This document shows positions 47,212-57,434 of a stretch of 64,000 bases of DNA, piece after piece. A program made the position numbers and the translations under genes. The first letter of the stretch is position 1. Each line of letters opens with the position of its first letter. Source of the stretch: Scytalidium lignicola (lineage: Eukaryota > Ascomycota > Leotiomycetes); contig NCSJ02000036.1 in the NCBI GenBank assembly GCA_002812745.2, positions 124,001 through 188,000 of the forward strand. Direction: 5' to 3'. A model generated the notes under the pieces. That model worked only from the letters and a program-made list of their open reading frames with translations. It made no database searches and had not been told where the DNA came from.

Positions 47212-48032
47212 TTGGGAGGAGTTGCAGTGGCATGCTAGAAAAATTCCATTGAAGTATAGATTCTATTCACATTTCTGAGCTCCTGGGGCATTTGTGTTAT
47301 TCTATTAAGACTAGATTAGAAACTCAAGAAGGGGGCAGAGTAGCTTTGCTGCAAGGCTTAATGTATGATCTGCGAATGATGTCATTCAGCATGCTTGTGT
47401 AGATTTAAATCTCTGATTTCTGAGGCTGACTTAAAATTTATGTTTGCACTGTTATAGATTATTCTAAAAGATGGCGATATTCAAACTACAAAAGCAGATA
47501 TTTTGAAGTGAGGCTGATAGTTTAACGTTTGAATGTTTTTCTAAAAATTTCAGCCTCATCGCTCACCCAATGTCCACGCAAGCGTTCCAACCCCTGAGGC
47601 ATTCGCCTGGGTCGAGACGGTCCTATTATAGAGCGGATGACAAAGGCCATCAACGCAAGTTCGACGCTGCGAATGGACCCAAGCTTCCAACCACAACAGG
47701 CAATTCACTTATCTATCTTTAACAGCTCGTTGCTGCGTTTGCTTTCCATAGAGTGAAAGCTTCAGCGCATTATCTCGGACGCATATCTCGCCATTTCCGA
47801 TTTTCCGACAAGCTTCCTGGCGCTCGAATTCTTGACTGGTATACGAGAGGGGGGCAAAGGTCGTTTGGGATTCATTCACGGGCAACCGGGGACATCGGCC
47901 GCTCTGAAATTCGGAAGTGGGTTCCTGAGATACTGTCTGTGGCCGTCAGTTGGATTGGTTTGAAGAGACGATAGTTGTCTTGGGTTGCGGTGCATGGTTT
48001 GAGTCTGGTTGCTGCCGGCATATTGTGGAAAG
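47212..48032. other. intergenic / 5' leader of SLA1
   Basis: No supported gene. A 73-codon frame at 47753-47974 lies in the probable leader of SLA1 and has no recognisable content. Confidence 0.45.
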
Positions 48033-51000
48033 ATGGGGTTCTTGGGCGTGTACAAGGCCATCTACGATTACAGTCCAAATGGAGAGGGTGAGCTTGAAAT
48101 TAAGGAGGGGAATATACTCTATGTATTAGAGAAGAGTGGCGATGATGGCTGGTGGAAAGCAAAGAAGAAGGCGGCAGGTGATGACGACGACGAGCCTGTA
48201 GGACTGATTCCAAACAATTACATCGAGGAGGTGAGTACGTCGTAATCATCAGGTTGCTCGAGAATTCGGATGAATCATACCTTTTCTTCGATGCGATTCC
48301 AGCTCTTCCGGGAAATTCTATATCTGCAGTCGATTTAATGTGTTTTGCAAACTGCTAACTTTACGTGTATCAGGCACAACCTATGCATAAAGCGCGGGCA
48401 CTCTATGATTATACCAGGCAGACAGATGAGGAGCTTTCGTTTAAAGAAGATTCCCAACTCGAAGTCTTTGATAGCTCGGATCCAGACTGGATATTGGTTG
48501 GATTAGATGGCGAGTATGGCTTTGCGCCAGCAAACTACATTGAGGTTCAGGAGCGTTCCGCAACACCTGCTGCTGCTCCTGCCCCTTCAGCCCCGCCCAG
48601 TCTTCCTCAAAGGCGTGTGGAGGTTGAGGAGGAGGAAGAGCCAGAACCTGCCGAGTCTCCTAGCAGTCCGGTTCAGACTCCAGCCGCAGCCATTGCGGGG
48701 ATCATGAGGCAGCGGAATGCATCGATTTCCTCAAACCGAGCCCCACCAACTCCAACTAGACCGACAGTACATTACACACCTGAAGCTTCAGATGAGGACG
48801 AACCAAAGCCTGCCCTTCCATCACGATCGAGATCAACATCATCACCCAGGGTCGCCTCTCCTACGTATTCGTCATCATTTAGTAATGTCAGAGATGACGA
48901 GGCTCCCCCACGTGCTCAAGGTGGGTTTCATATGTACAATATCAGTGAGATGATATCTGTGCTTGGAAAAAAGAAGAAGATGCCCACTACTCTTGGTATC
49001 AATACAGCTACTGGTGTGATTCTTGTGGCGCCTGAGAAGGCTCGAGATGGTCCAGAGCTAACTTGGACCGCTGAAAAGATGACACACTATTCTATAGAAG
49101 GAAAACATATTTTCTTAGAATTTGTACGGCCAAGCAAGAGCTATGATTTTCATGCAGGAGCTAAGGACACTGCGGAGGAGATTGTTGGCGCTCTTGGTGA
49201 ACTTGCTGGTGCAGTAAGAGCTGAGGGCCTGCGAGAAATTGTCGCGGCAGGGACTGGTCAAACGCAGAAAAAGGGGCAAATGCTCTATGACTTCATGGCC
49301 CAGGGTGAGGATGAGGTTACGGTTGCAGTTGGAGATGAGGTCATCATTTTGGATGACTCGAAAAGTGAGGAATGGTGGCAGGTTCGAAGGCTAAAAAACG
49401 GGAAGCAGGGTGTCGTTCCGAGTAGTTACGTTGAGATCACCGGGACGGTTCCAGTTAGCAACTCCGGCATAAACGTCGGCCGATCAACAGTTGAACAAAA
49501 CAGACTAGAAGAAGAACGACTTGCAAAGGAGTCATTGAAAGCTGTTCGGAGGGGGGAGGATTCAAGAGGGTCAGAGGTAGGCCCTGGAATGAGATTACCC
49601 GAAAGGGGTAGTAGTTTGAGTGCTCGAGACAATGGTAACCATACTCCTCAACAGCGAAACAATCGTGACAACGGACGAGATAACGGCTCAACTCGGAACG
49701 CGAAATCGAGTAAGTTATCTTTAAACAGTTTCTATGCCCTACCACTAATCGCTAACAGAGCCCGATCCTACCAAAGTAAGAACATGGACAGATCGATCGA
49801 AATCGTTTAGTGTAGAAGCACAATTTTTAGCACTCAAAGATGGGAAAATTAACCTACATAAGATGAACGGTGTTAAGATCGCCGTACCTGTATCGAAGAT
49901 GTCCATGGGGGATTTAGAGTACGTAGAGCGTCTAACGGGAATATCACTAGATGAAGACAAGCCTTTATCCGAAATCAAGAAGTCACGCTCTCCAAGCCGT
50001 GCTCCTTCGAGCGAATCTAGACCTTCCGGTGGTGCTGGTGCAACTATTCAGAAGAAGCCCGACTACGACTGGTTTCAATTCTTTTTGTCCTGCGACGTTG
50101 CTGTTGGCCTCTGCGATCGATACGCTCAAGCCTTTGCCAAGGATTCCATGGATGAGAGCGTTTTACCGGACGTTGATACGAGCGTTCTGCGAACGCTAGG
50201 GTTACGGGAGGGAGATATTATCAAAGTAATGCGGTTCCTGGACAACAAATACGGTAGAACAAAGAATAAACGAAATGTTAGTTTTGGCGGAGAAGAGGTT
50301 ATTAGTGGAGATGGAGAATCCGCTGGAGGTCTTTTCTCTGGTCCTGGTGGATCATTGAAGAATAATACCAGAAAGGGCCGTCCAGCACCAGCCGTCCAGA
50401 CCAGCGACATTGTAGATCCTAAGGCATTCTCTCAGGAGTCAAATGCAACATCTCCGAAGGCTGCTGCAGATGATCGTGTTGCTACACCTCTGGCTTCAGT
50501 TCCTCCTCCAGCCAAGAAGGAGACAGGTGGTGGTTTTGATGATGACGCTTGGGATGTAAAACCTTCGAAGCAGCCAGAGCCGGCACCAGCCCCGGCAGCG
50601 AGTCAACCTACACAGCGGGCTCGGGCTCCAAGTGCCCCTCAACAGCCCGCCCTGACTGGAGCTATGCAAGAACTATCATTACTCTCGCCTCCCTTGGAAC
50701 CGGCTAGGACTCAACCTCCTCCCGCTCCTCAGCAACCCCAGATTACTCTTCCTCCCCCACAACCACAGCAGCAACAGCCACAAGTCCCTCAACCGACAGG
50801 TGCAAGTCCAGCCTTCTTCGCAGGAGTAAATCAACAACAAACGGGATTCCAACCGCAGCCAAATGTTGGTCTAAACCCGCAACTAAACCTCCCCCAGCAG
50901 CAACAGAACATCGCCCGCCCGCGGCCACCACCTGGTCAGTTCCCTCAATCAACAAATTCGCTCTTGCTTCCACAACCTCCTGCTCGGCCTCTGTCTGCTC

Positions 51001-51769
51001 CACAAGTTGCACAGCCCAGTTCCTTTGCACCACTACCACTAGCACCGCAAATGACAGGCTTCCAGAGTTCCACCGGATTTCAACCACAAATTGCTCCTCC
51101 TGGTCAAAGTCTCAATGATATAAATCAGGCCAGGTTACAACAGCAGTATGCAACTCAGCAGCAACAGCAACAACTAAATTTCCAGTCTGGATTTCCTGGT
51201 CCTCAGAATACTGGCCTTGCACCGCAACCAACCGGCTTCAACCAATTTACCCCTGCATTCCAACAGTTTCAACCTCAACCTACTGGCTTTCAGCAACAGC
51301 AAAACACGTTCCAGAATGGCAGCCCATTTGCGGACCCAAGGACTACACAGTTGTCTCCTCCTGTTCAGCCACAACCCACTGGATTCCAGAGTTCATTCCC
51401 ACAACAGCAGTTCCCACAACCAACCGGTGTGAACTCTTTCTTGCCACCAGCATTAATGCCACAGCCGACCGGCATCAATCAACAACAGCAACCAGGCTTA
51501 AATGGGTTCAATCAAAACCAGAGCTTCCAGCGACCCCCACTGCCGCCAATTCCGCAACAGCAACAACCTGCACCATTGGTGCCTCAAAAGACCGGGCCTC
51601 CTCCACCCGTCAGATTTGGAGTTTCTGCAGACGCAAAGAAGCTGGCTCCACAACCGACAGGAAGGAGAGCAAATTTGGCGCAAGCTAGTAAGTTCTTCAT
51701 AAAATACACTTCTCAATTGAATTTTTGGCTAACAAACATTTAGCCCCTCAAAATCCTTTTGGGTTTTAG
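48033..51769 (+). CDS. SLA1: Sla1-like endocytic adaptor (three SH3 domains, SHD1, SHD2, QPTG repeats)
   Basis: Coat adaptor at cortical actin patches. Four exons: 48033-48230, 48374-49709, 49759-51687, 51744-51769. They total 3489 nt and give 1162 aa. SH3-1 (about 4-66, ends GLIPNNYIEE) is cut from SH3-2 (about 70-127, ALYDYTRQTDEELSF...YGFAPANYIEV) by a 143-nt intron. A PH-like segment (MYNISEMISVLGKKKKMPTTLG) follows, then SH3-3 (MLYDFMAQGEDEVTVAVGDE...GVVPSSYVEI). The SHD1 (about 512-572, RTWTDRSKSFSVEAQF) binds NPFxD-type signals in yeast. The SHD2/SAM-like domain is at about 608-672 (WFQFFLSCDVAVGLCDRYA). The C-terminal 450 residues are Gln/Pro-rich with a dozen or so PQPTG(F) repeats. 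The last exon encodes TPQNPFGF, leaving an NPF motif at the C-terminus. Confidence 0.94.
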
Positions 51770-51870
51770 TTTCGGCATTTGAATATTCTCTGCCTAGTTC
51801 ATTTTTTATTCGCTTGTAGAATAAGCATAGCTAAGCAGTATTGGTGTTAATATTTTTCAGTTACTCAAAT

Positions 51871-51902
51871 TTTAGTTTATGGTTTAGTTTATGGTTTAGT
51901 TT
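51871..51902. repeat. 12-bp tandem repeat, TTTAGTTTATGG x2.6
   Basis: Two full copies and part of a third, about 100 bp downstream of the SLA1 stop codon. Confidence 0.85.
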
Positions 51903-52382
51903 GCCCATGGGCACCAATTTTCCAAGTATAGCGCATCAGAATCGTTTTCTTGAACAGACGGGATGTCCCACAAGTTCTTGTCTTTCTTATTTCATCTCAT
52001 CCATATTAATCTCCAGATGAAAGGCAGAAAGTAAAGAAGTGCTTTTTCTTCCGTTTTTCAAGTTAGCCCGGATCTTTTTCAAGAACATATTAGCCGTGGT
52101 ATAAAGTTGTTGATGATTGATGGTGTCTGATAGTTAGCCTACTAAAATGCAAATGTCCTAGAAAGTTTGCTATTCATATTACCCTAGTGGCATCTCTAAT
52201 ATTTGGTATTGCTCGTGTAATTGTTTCGTGGTTAAAGCTAGTTGTTGGTTGATTCTGTTGTTGTGCATCTTGTGCTGCCTAGGTAACCATCCTACCTCCA
52301 TCAACCCCTACCACTTCACCTTTGCCAGCGACCTAGAACCTGCTATATAAGATCAAATAAGCAAACCCTCATAATACAACAG

Positions 52383-52524
52383 GCGCCGTTATGGTATAAT
52401 GGTCAGGTCAAATTGTATTACTCGAAGGAAAGGGAAATTTAAGTCTAATTTCTACAAGTGTAGATTAGCAGAGATGTAGGCGTACAGCTATAAGTGTAGC
52501 TGTAGGGCACGAACTCTTTTGTCA
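52383..52524 (+). repeat. structured repeat element, copy A (A-box and T-run; SINE- or ncRNA-like)
   Basis: Shares three conserved blocks with an inverted copy at 55463-55592: a 5' block beginning GCGCC with an almost perfect tRNA-type A box (TGGTATAATGG fits TRGYNNARNGG), a middle block ATTAGCAGAGATGTAGGCG, and a 3' block CGAACTCTTTTGTCA with a Pol III-like T4 run. Between blocks the copies differ. Copy A has two hairpins: CTAATTTCTAC/GTAGATTAG closing an AAGT loop (one bulged T), and a perfect 8-bp stem TACAGCTA/TAGCTGTA at 52483-52504. No B box is clear. It could be a Pol III transcript, a tRNA-derived SINE or half of an inverted-repeat element. Confidence 0.6.
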
Positions 52525-53555
52525 CTCTATCTTTATTCTTATTTTTTCCTTCCGTCTTCCTTTCAATGCCTGTGTTTTATTTTTGTCAACGAAAGGTTTG
52601 TTGTGTTGTTGCAATTGCCACAAAACCATAGGAGGTGTTAAGAAAATGCTTAAGAGGTCTCTAGCACAACCAAATGTATGCAAGCATTCAATATNAAAAA
52701 AATGATTATAATGTGCCAAATTAGCAAATTAGAATTTTTAAATAATGCATGCCTAGTTAATCATAACCATTTGATTTCCTCTTCTCCTTGGACCTTTGTT
52801 CCTTACCCGATCTCTACAGAGTGAATGTCAGGTGTCATCACCTCCTCTGCTTCCACGACAGAGAAGCACGTCCTACTTTAACTTGTTTTACCCACAGTAT
52901 ATTAAAATTCTCGGATTTTGTACAGATTTTTATAGAAGAAAAACAAAAGGAGATAATAAGGTCACGTGTATTATCTTAGAAGGTGATCATCACTACCTAT
53001 CAATTCGTCAACAGTTTGAAATACAATCACACTCTAGAAAGAGGTATGGAGTGACAACAATTGAATTGACAACAAATAATTGGCAGCAAAGCGGGAGGGA
53101 GGAGGGAGGGAAGCTCTCTGTATCTACGCTGATTCACTCTCATGGTATCTCAGCAGTGTAGACTCCCGCCTCGTAATCAATGTTATGAATCGCACTGCTT
53201 TTTTTCTCTTAAAGTAGGATTAAATACACAGACGTTGCTTATAGGAATAGAGGTCTAGTATTTTGATAATTTTAGTGAAGTACACCGCAGCTTAAAAGTA
53301 TTAACACTGGAATGGTGAATGCATGATGCATATGGCTCAGGCGAGAGGTGTTTAGAAGTACAAAATGAAAAGAATAGGGCTCAATATGGTTTTATAGAGT
53401 TCATCGCGGATTTTGGATTGGATGGAACAGTTGATGGCAATTATATTACACTTGGATAGATAAGTGAATAAAGACCATCTTGTCCTGGCATAGCATGGCC
53501 TTCCGGTCCCAGGCAAAGCATCGGCGGACAGACGTGGTTGGCTCAGATATATATA

Positions 53556-55097
53556 TTATCTAGCAACAACCATGGACTCCAACCGTCCAGCAAGAACCCG
53601 GTGTTTCTTCACAACCTCCACCCATTCCTCTTCCTCTTCCTCCCCTTCATCACTCTCAGCACCATCCTTGCCCTCATTTTCTTCCTTAAAGCCAATACCC
53701 AATAGTGCCACAAGACCACTAAAGTCCCCACCCAATCTACCAAGACTGCCCGCACAGTAAAGCACCTGTGTCAACAAGCTGTCCCTACTAACCCTATCCC
53801 TGACATTTGGTAAATATAGCCTTAACACTTCCTCCAACATCCCAATTAGATGAAGTGGGAATGTAGAAAGTGGTGAAGGGAGGGGATTTAATGGATCATC
53901 TTGCAGCTGTCTTGTGAAACTTGTAGTAGTGGGAGTGGTGGGAGTTGAAATAGTAGATGCAGAGCCTCCAGCCGCGGGGAATATACTTCGGTACATGGAC
54001 ACAATAGCGAAGCTCTGCTCTCGGAATATCTCAATGTACCGTTTTAAGTACCGTTCTGTTTGCTGGCCACTTGACCAGGCCGGTGAACCTGATCCTCCTA
54101 CTGCTCCTGCTCCTGCTGTCGCCCTACCCCCATTCGTACCAGTAGCTGTTAACTTCGTCTTCTCAGCGACTAACCTCACCGTCTCTTGATCTGCTAGCTC
54201 ACGAAGAGGTTCCAACGCCGATAACATGAGCGTTAAATTAGCTAATCTGCACACGAGGAATAGAGAGCCTATACTGCCTTCTCCTGCTCCCGCTCCCGTT
54301 CCTCCTATTGGTGCAGTCTTTCCGGTTCCAGGGGGAGCCAATTCAGGAGCCACACGGCGTAACCAACTGATAGTTCGCATGGCGGATGCCAGTTTTAGCG
54401 AGGAGGGTTTCAAAGATGCAATTAGATTCGTGGCCATCTCGTGCATTTCTTCTTCGGCTTGGGCTGATATGGAAGAGACTAGGCGGGAATTTGGGTACAG
54501 ATTGTGTAGGCGCCTGATATGGGCGTTGAGATCGAGCGCTGAGGCATAGTTCAAACTCGCTGCCGAACTACCGAATGCCGTGGATGTTATTGTGGTACTT
54601 GAGCTAGAGCTTAAAGAGGATGAAGAGGATATCGCCGTTGAGAGGAGGGTGGGGAGGTCGAGTATGTCAGTTAGGCGATCAATGTTCCGTGAAAGTAGAA
54701 GGGCCTGCTTCCTTCTTGCTAGCAGTTCCGAGTCGGAGCTTCGTGGGTTGTATGTTTCTGAGAAATGCACTGCTGCAGAGTCGAGTTTTGGGAGCGCTTC
54801 GAGGAGGGAGAAGGTGGAGCTTGCCAGCTGCGGGAGGGTTGTTGGTAATGTGGATAAATGGTTGGAGGACTCAATAACTGATTTATGAGACCGCTTAGAA
54901 AGCGCTTGCAGGGAGAGAAGAAGAGAATGGGAGGATTGGGAGAGGGATTGCGGTTCAGTCGTGCTGAGGGACGAGAGTGGTAACGTGGCGATTCGGTTTA
55001 GATACGCTGCAGTTATGGGATCTTTTGAAGATGGGGGAGGCCTTGTTGATGGCGAGTCAAAGTATGGTACTAAGAGCTCATATAAAGGGTCTGCCAT
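53556..55097 (-). CDS. COG8: conserved oligomeric Golgi complex subunit 8 (COG8, Dor1-like)
   Basis: Part of the COG tether for retrograde vesicles at the Golgi. Single exon of 513 aa. The ATG at 55097 (MADPLYELLVPYFD) is used because the upstream frame opens with TTG. The Dor1-like domain covers about residues 25-420: AAYLNRIATLPLSSLSTTEPQ at the start, then helical heptad-rich segments, LSRNIDRLTDILDLPTLL, YASALDLNAHIRRLHNLYPNS, AEEEMHEMATNLIASLKPSSLKLASAMRTISWLRR. Low-complexity Ser and Gly/Ala inserts interrupt it. The C-terminus is acidic (GKDGAESDEGEEEEEEW) and ends LAGRLESMVVAR. The gene is bracketed by the two inverted copies of the structured repeat, 1.0 kb downstream and 0.4 kb upstream. 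Confidence 0.9.
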   Translation of the reverse strand: MADPLYELLVPYFDSPSTRPPPSSKDPITAAYLNRIATLPLSSLSTTEPQSLSQSSHSLLLSLQALSKRSHKSVIESSNHLSTLPTTLPQLASSTFSLLEALPKLDSAAVHFSETYNPRSSDSELLARRKQALLLSRNIDRLTDILDLPTLLSTAISSSSSLSSSSSTTITSTAFGSSAASLNYASALDLNAHIRRLHNLYPNSRLVSSISAQAEEEMHEMATNLIASLKPSSLKLASAMRTISWLRRVAPELAPPGTGKTAPIGGTGAGAGEGSIGSLFLVCRLANLTLMLSALEPLRELADQETVRLVAEKTKLTATGTNGGRATAGAGAVGGSGSPAWSSGQQTERYLKRYIEIFREQSFAIVSMYRSIFPAAGGSASTISTPTTPTTTSFTRQLQDDPLNPLPSPLSTFPLHLIGMLEEVLRLYLPNVRDRVSRDSLLTQVLYCAGSLGRLGGDFSGLVALLGIGFKEENEGKDGAESDEGEEEEEEWVEVVKKHRVLAGRLESMVVAR

Positions 55098-55462
55098 GTT
55101 TCCTCTCGTCCAGGGCCGTGGAATTGGCCTGAACAATGATGTTGAGATGCGGGTGTTGGGGTTGTAGCAGAAAGTTATCGCGGGTTGGACCGAGGCGCGA
55201 GATGGGCCTGTAGTAGGCTAAATCGAGTCGCATTACAGCGGATCGCACAGCTTGTGGGCTCTTGTGCTAGTTAACTACAGGGCCGCTCAGCACTTAGTCA
55301 GCAATATTATAGGCGCGCGCGTATGGTAGACGCGGTTGCAACTCATCACGGATTACACCAACTACAACCATCTAAAGAAAAATAAAAACGCTGAATAATA
55401 AGAGAGAGAGAGAGNAGAAAAAANATCTAGAAGTTCAAAAAATGGGNTAAAAAGAAGTTGAA

Positions 55463-55592
55463 TGACAAAAGAGTTCGGCGTAAAGCTTCGCCTACATCTC
55501 TGCTAATGTCAGTATTCACTTCACCCATTAGACTTCATCCAATCCAGTTCTCGGAACAACAACTTGACCTGACCATTATACCATAATGGCGC
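55463..55592 (-). repeat. structured repeat element, copy B, inverted relative to copy A
   Basis: Read on the minus strand it begins GCGCC, carries the same A-box block, keeps the CTAAT...ATTAG stem around a different loop, repeats the ATTAGCAGAGATGTAGGCG block, forms a short GGCG/CGCC hairpin where copy A has TACAGCTA/TAGCTGTA, and ends with the same CGAACTCTTTTGTCA block. Keeping stems while changing loops suggests that structure, not only sequence, is maintained. The two copies lie head-out, 3.2 kb end to end. Confidence 0.6.
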
Positions 55593-57205
55593 TGTTTGTT
55601 GTTCTGTTACGAGGTTAGCTACTTATTCGGTACTATATAGGGAAGGATGAGGTCAAGGAAGAAAGAGCCGCTTGCTTGTAGCTTCCATTTTTTGTGGAGG
55701 TCGACTACGGCTTGAAACTTTTCATCTGGAATATCAGCCTGATAATGATTATAACTGCTTCGTCTTAGTTATTGAATTCGAACTCAAACTAGATTCAGAT
55801 AAGTAGATATGGTGTGTATGTCTCGTGTTTCTCAAGAACTTCCCATGCAACACATCCAGCTTCAATTTTGTCTTGGCATCTAGTGAATCCTACGTCCCTT
55901 TGGGGGTCGAAGATGTGTTGAATCAATGACTCATAGGCTCCAGAAGGCACTTCACTACCTTAAATTCTAGATCATATACAAGTGAATGGGAGTTGAGTTG
56001 CCTATATAAGGAATTGTTACAATCCACTTTAACCATTCTCTCCCTCTTAACTTATCCTTGATATGACAACAGCAAAGTAGACATACATGGAGAATTGATG
56101 CTAGCAAGAATAGCACGTGATTCACCCTTGGAATTTTATCAGTCAAGTTTACAAAGATGTAGACTAGCAGATAATGTCCTTGGATGGAGAGGTGAGGATC
56201 GTCTTATCTTTGAAACTCCAACCACTTGAAATCCAAAAAAAATTAACTCTTGAAGCTCTTCCTCATCTCATCGTGCCTACCATTTCAAAACTGAGATCAC
56301 TCGATAGTTATGTCGATGTTCAATACAATCCTATTCGCATCGTCATCGAATCGCGCTCAAAGTTTAAATCATCTTCTTGATAGTATCAGTTCCTTGATGG
56401 TACGAATCCGAACCTAAGTTTCATTGTATTATAAGTAGAATTATTCAAATGTTTAATAGATAACTTCAAAAACTGCAACGCAATCCATATACCATAGGAC
56501 AAGAGGGGGGGAACTGAGCTGTTTAGTTGAAAGGGCAATCCTACAGCATCAATGAATGCACAGGAAGCACCGTGCCGAGCTCTTTAGTGAAAGAATTCGC
56601 AGCTCAGATCCGCAACGGAAAAAGAAGCCCAGGTGAAAAGCATGATAAACTTTGTATATATCCAAGGTTCTGCCAACCAAATGCATGGCTACAGTATTAT
56701 TTTGCTATTTGAAATGAACTCACAACAACGGTGGAGAGGGATGCACTGAAGGCATAACGCTTTGTAAGGGAAATATAAATAATTATGTGGCTATGCCTAG
56801 ATTTAGCTCTTGGAGTTTAATTATCAACCAACTTAGGAAGCAACGTATAATTGTATTAGGCTCCTAACATACTTTGGATTGAGACTCTGTGTTGCTTGGC
56901 TTAAAAACTTATAAAGTAAATGTTCCTTATCTTAAGCATTGTCTTGCTAATCCGAAACGAACAAACAATGTGGTTAAACGATATTGACCCTTCGAAAGCT
57001 CTGATGTTGTGTTTTGCTAGAAAGGAGGAAAGAAATCCTCTACTATAACCTCTCCTAGTTCCCGACAGGTGCGATTAGTAACGCCACGATCAAGATGTCA
57101 TCTGAAGCGCATGAAATTTATTTTACTCATTCTGATTAAAAGAAGAAAATGATAGACTGGATGGAAAACAATATGAATTTCGTCTCATAATTACTGTACT
57201 TTGAA

Positions 57206-57280
57206 GGTGGGCGAGTAGTCTAAAGCGGTAGTTTTCACCCGCTAGATCGGGATAAGGAATCCCTTGAGACGACTCGCACC
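57206..57280 (+). ncRNA. candidate structured RNA or 5'-UTR element, multi-branched fold
   Basis: The 75 nt can pair almost completely: outer stem GGTG(GG)CGAGT with ACTCGCACC, second stem GTCTAA with TT(G)AGAC, then two hairpins AGCGG/CCGCT (10-nt loop) and GGGAT/ATCCC (loop AAGGA). It resembles no tRNA: the length is right, but there is no T arm and no B box. It ends 154 nt before the amidohydrolase ATG, so it may sit in that 5' leader or its promoter. No known riboswitch consensus is recognised. Fold was done by eye. Confidence 0.35.
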
Positions 57281-57434
57281 GAATTATCCTCCGTCATTTA
57301 AATCCGATTTGCTAGGAGTTGTTTCCGAAAGGTCAATTATTTCCAAGACTATTATGCTTCTTCTATGTTAAATACACAGATATAATATTTTTACTCTCTC
57401 TTTTTCCTTTTCCACAGATATCCATTAAAAGATC

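Larger units (their letters stand above)
51770..53555. other. intergenic region containing one copy of a structured inverted repeat
   Basis: No protein gene is supported. Besides the repeats listed separately it has an undetermined base at 52695 before an A-run. Confidence 0.5.
55098..57434. other. intergenic region with a second repeat copy and a folded element
   Basis: No protein gene is supported; a 68-codon frame at 56174-56380 has no recognisable features. Undetermined bases lie at 55415, 55424 and 55447 in an AG microsatellite and A-rich stretch. The repeat copy B and the 57206-57280 element are listed separately. Confidence 0.45.

Noticed and set aside
52383..52524. CRISPR repeat or tRNA in repeat copy A
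   Set aside because: Only one handle-like hairpin, no spacers or cas genes; no tRNA 3' half or B box.
54580..54888. plus-strand frames within COG8
   Set aside because: Antisense shadows of the Ser- and Ala-rich COG8 coding sequence.
52383..55592. DNA transposon carrying COG8
   Set aside because: No transposase and no convincing target-site duplication; the ends also resemble independent copies of a small element. Kept as an open finding, not as a mobile-element call.
57206..57280. tRNA gene
   Set aside because: Length and an A-box-like stretch fit, but there is no T arm or B box and a different fold pairs far more bases.
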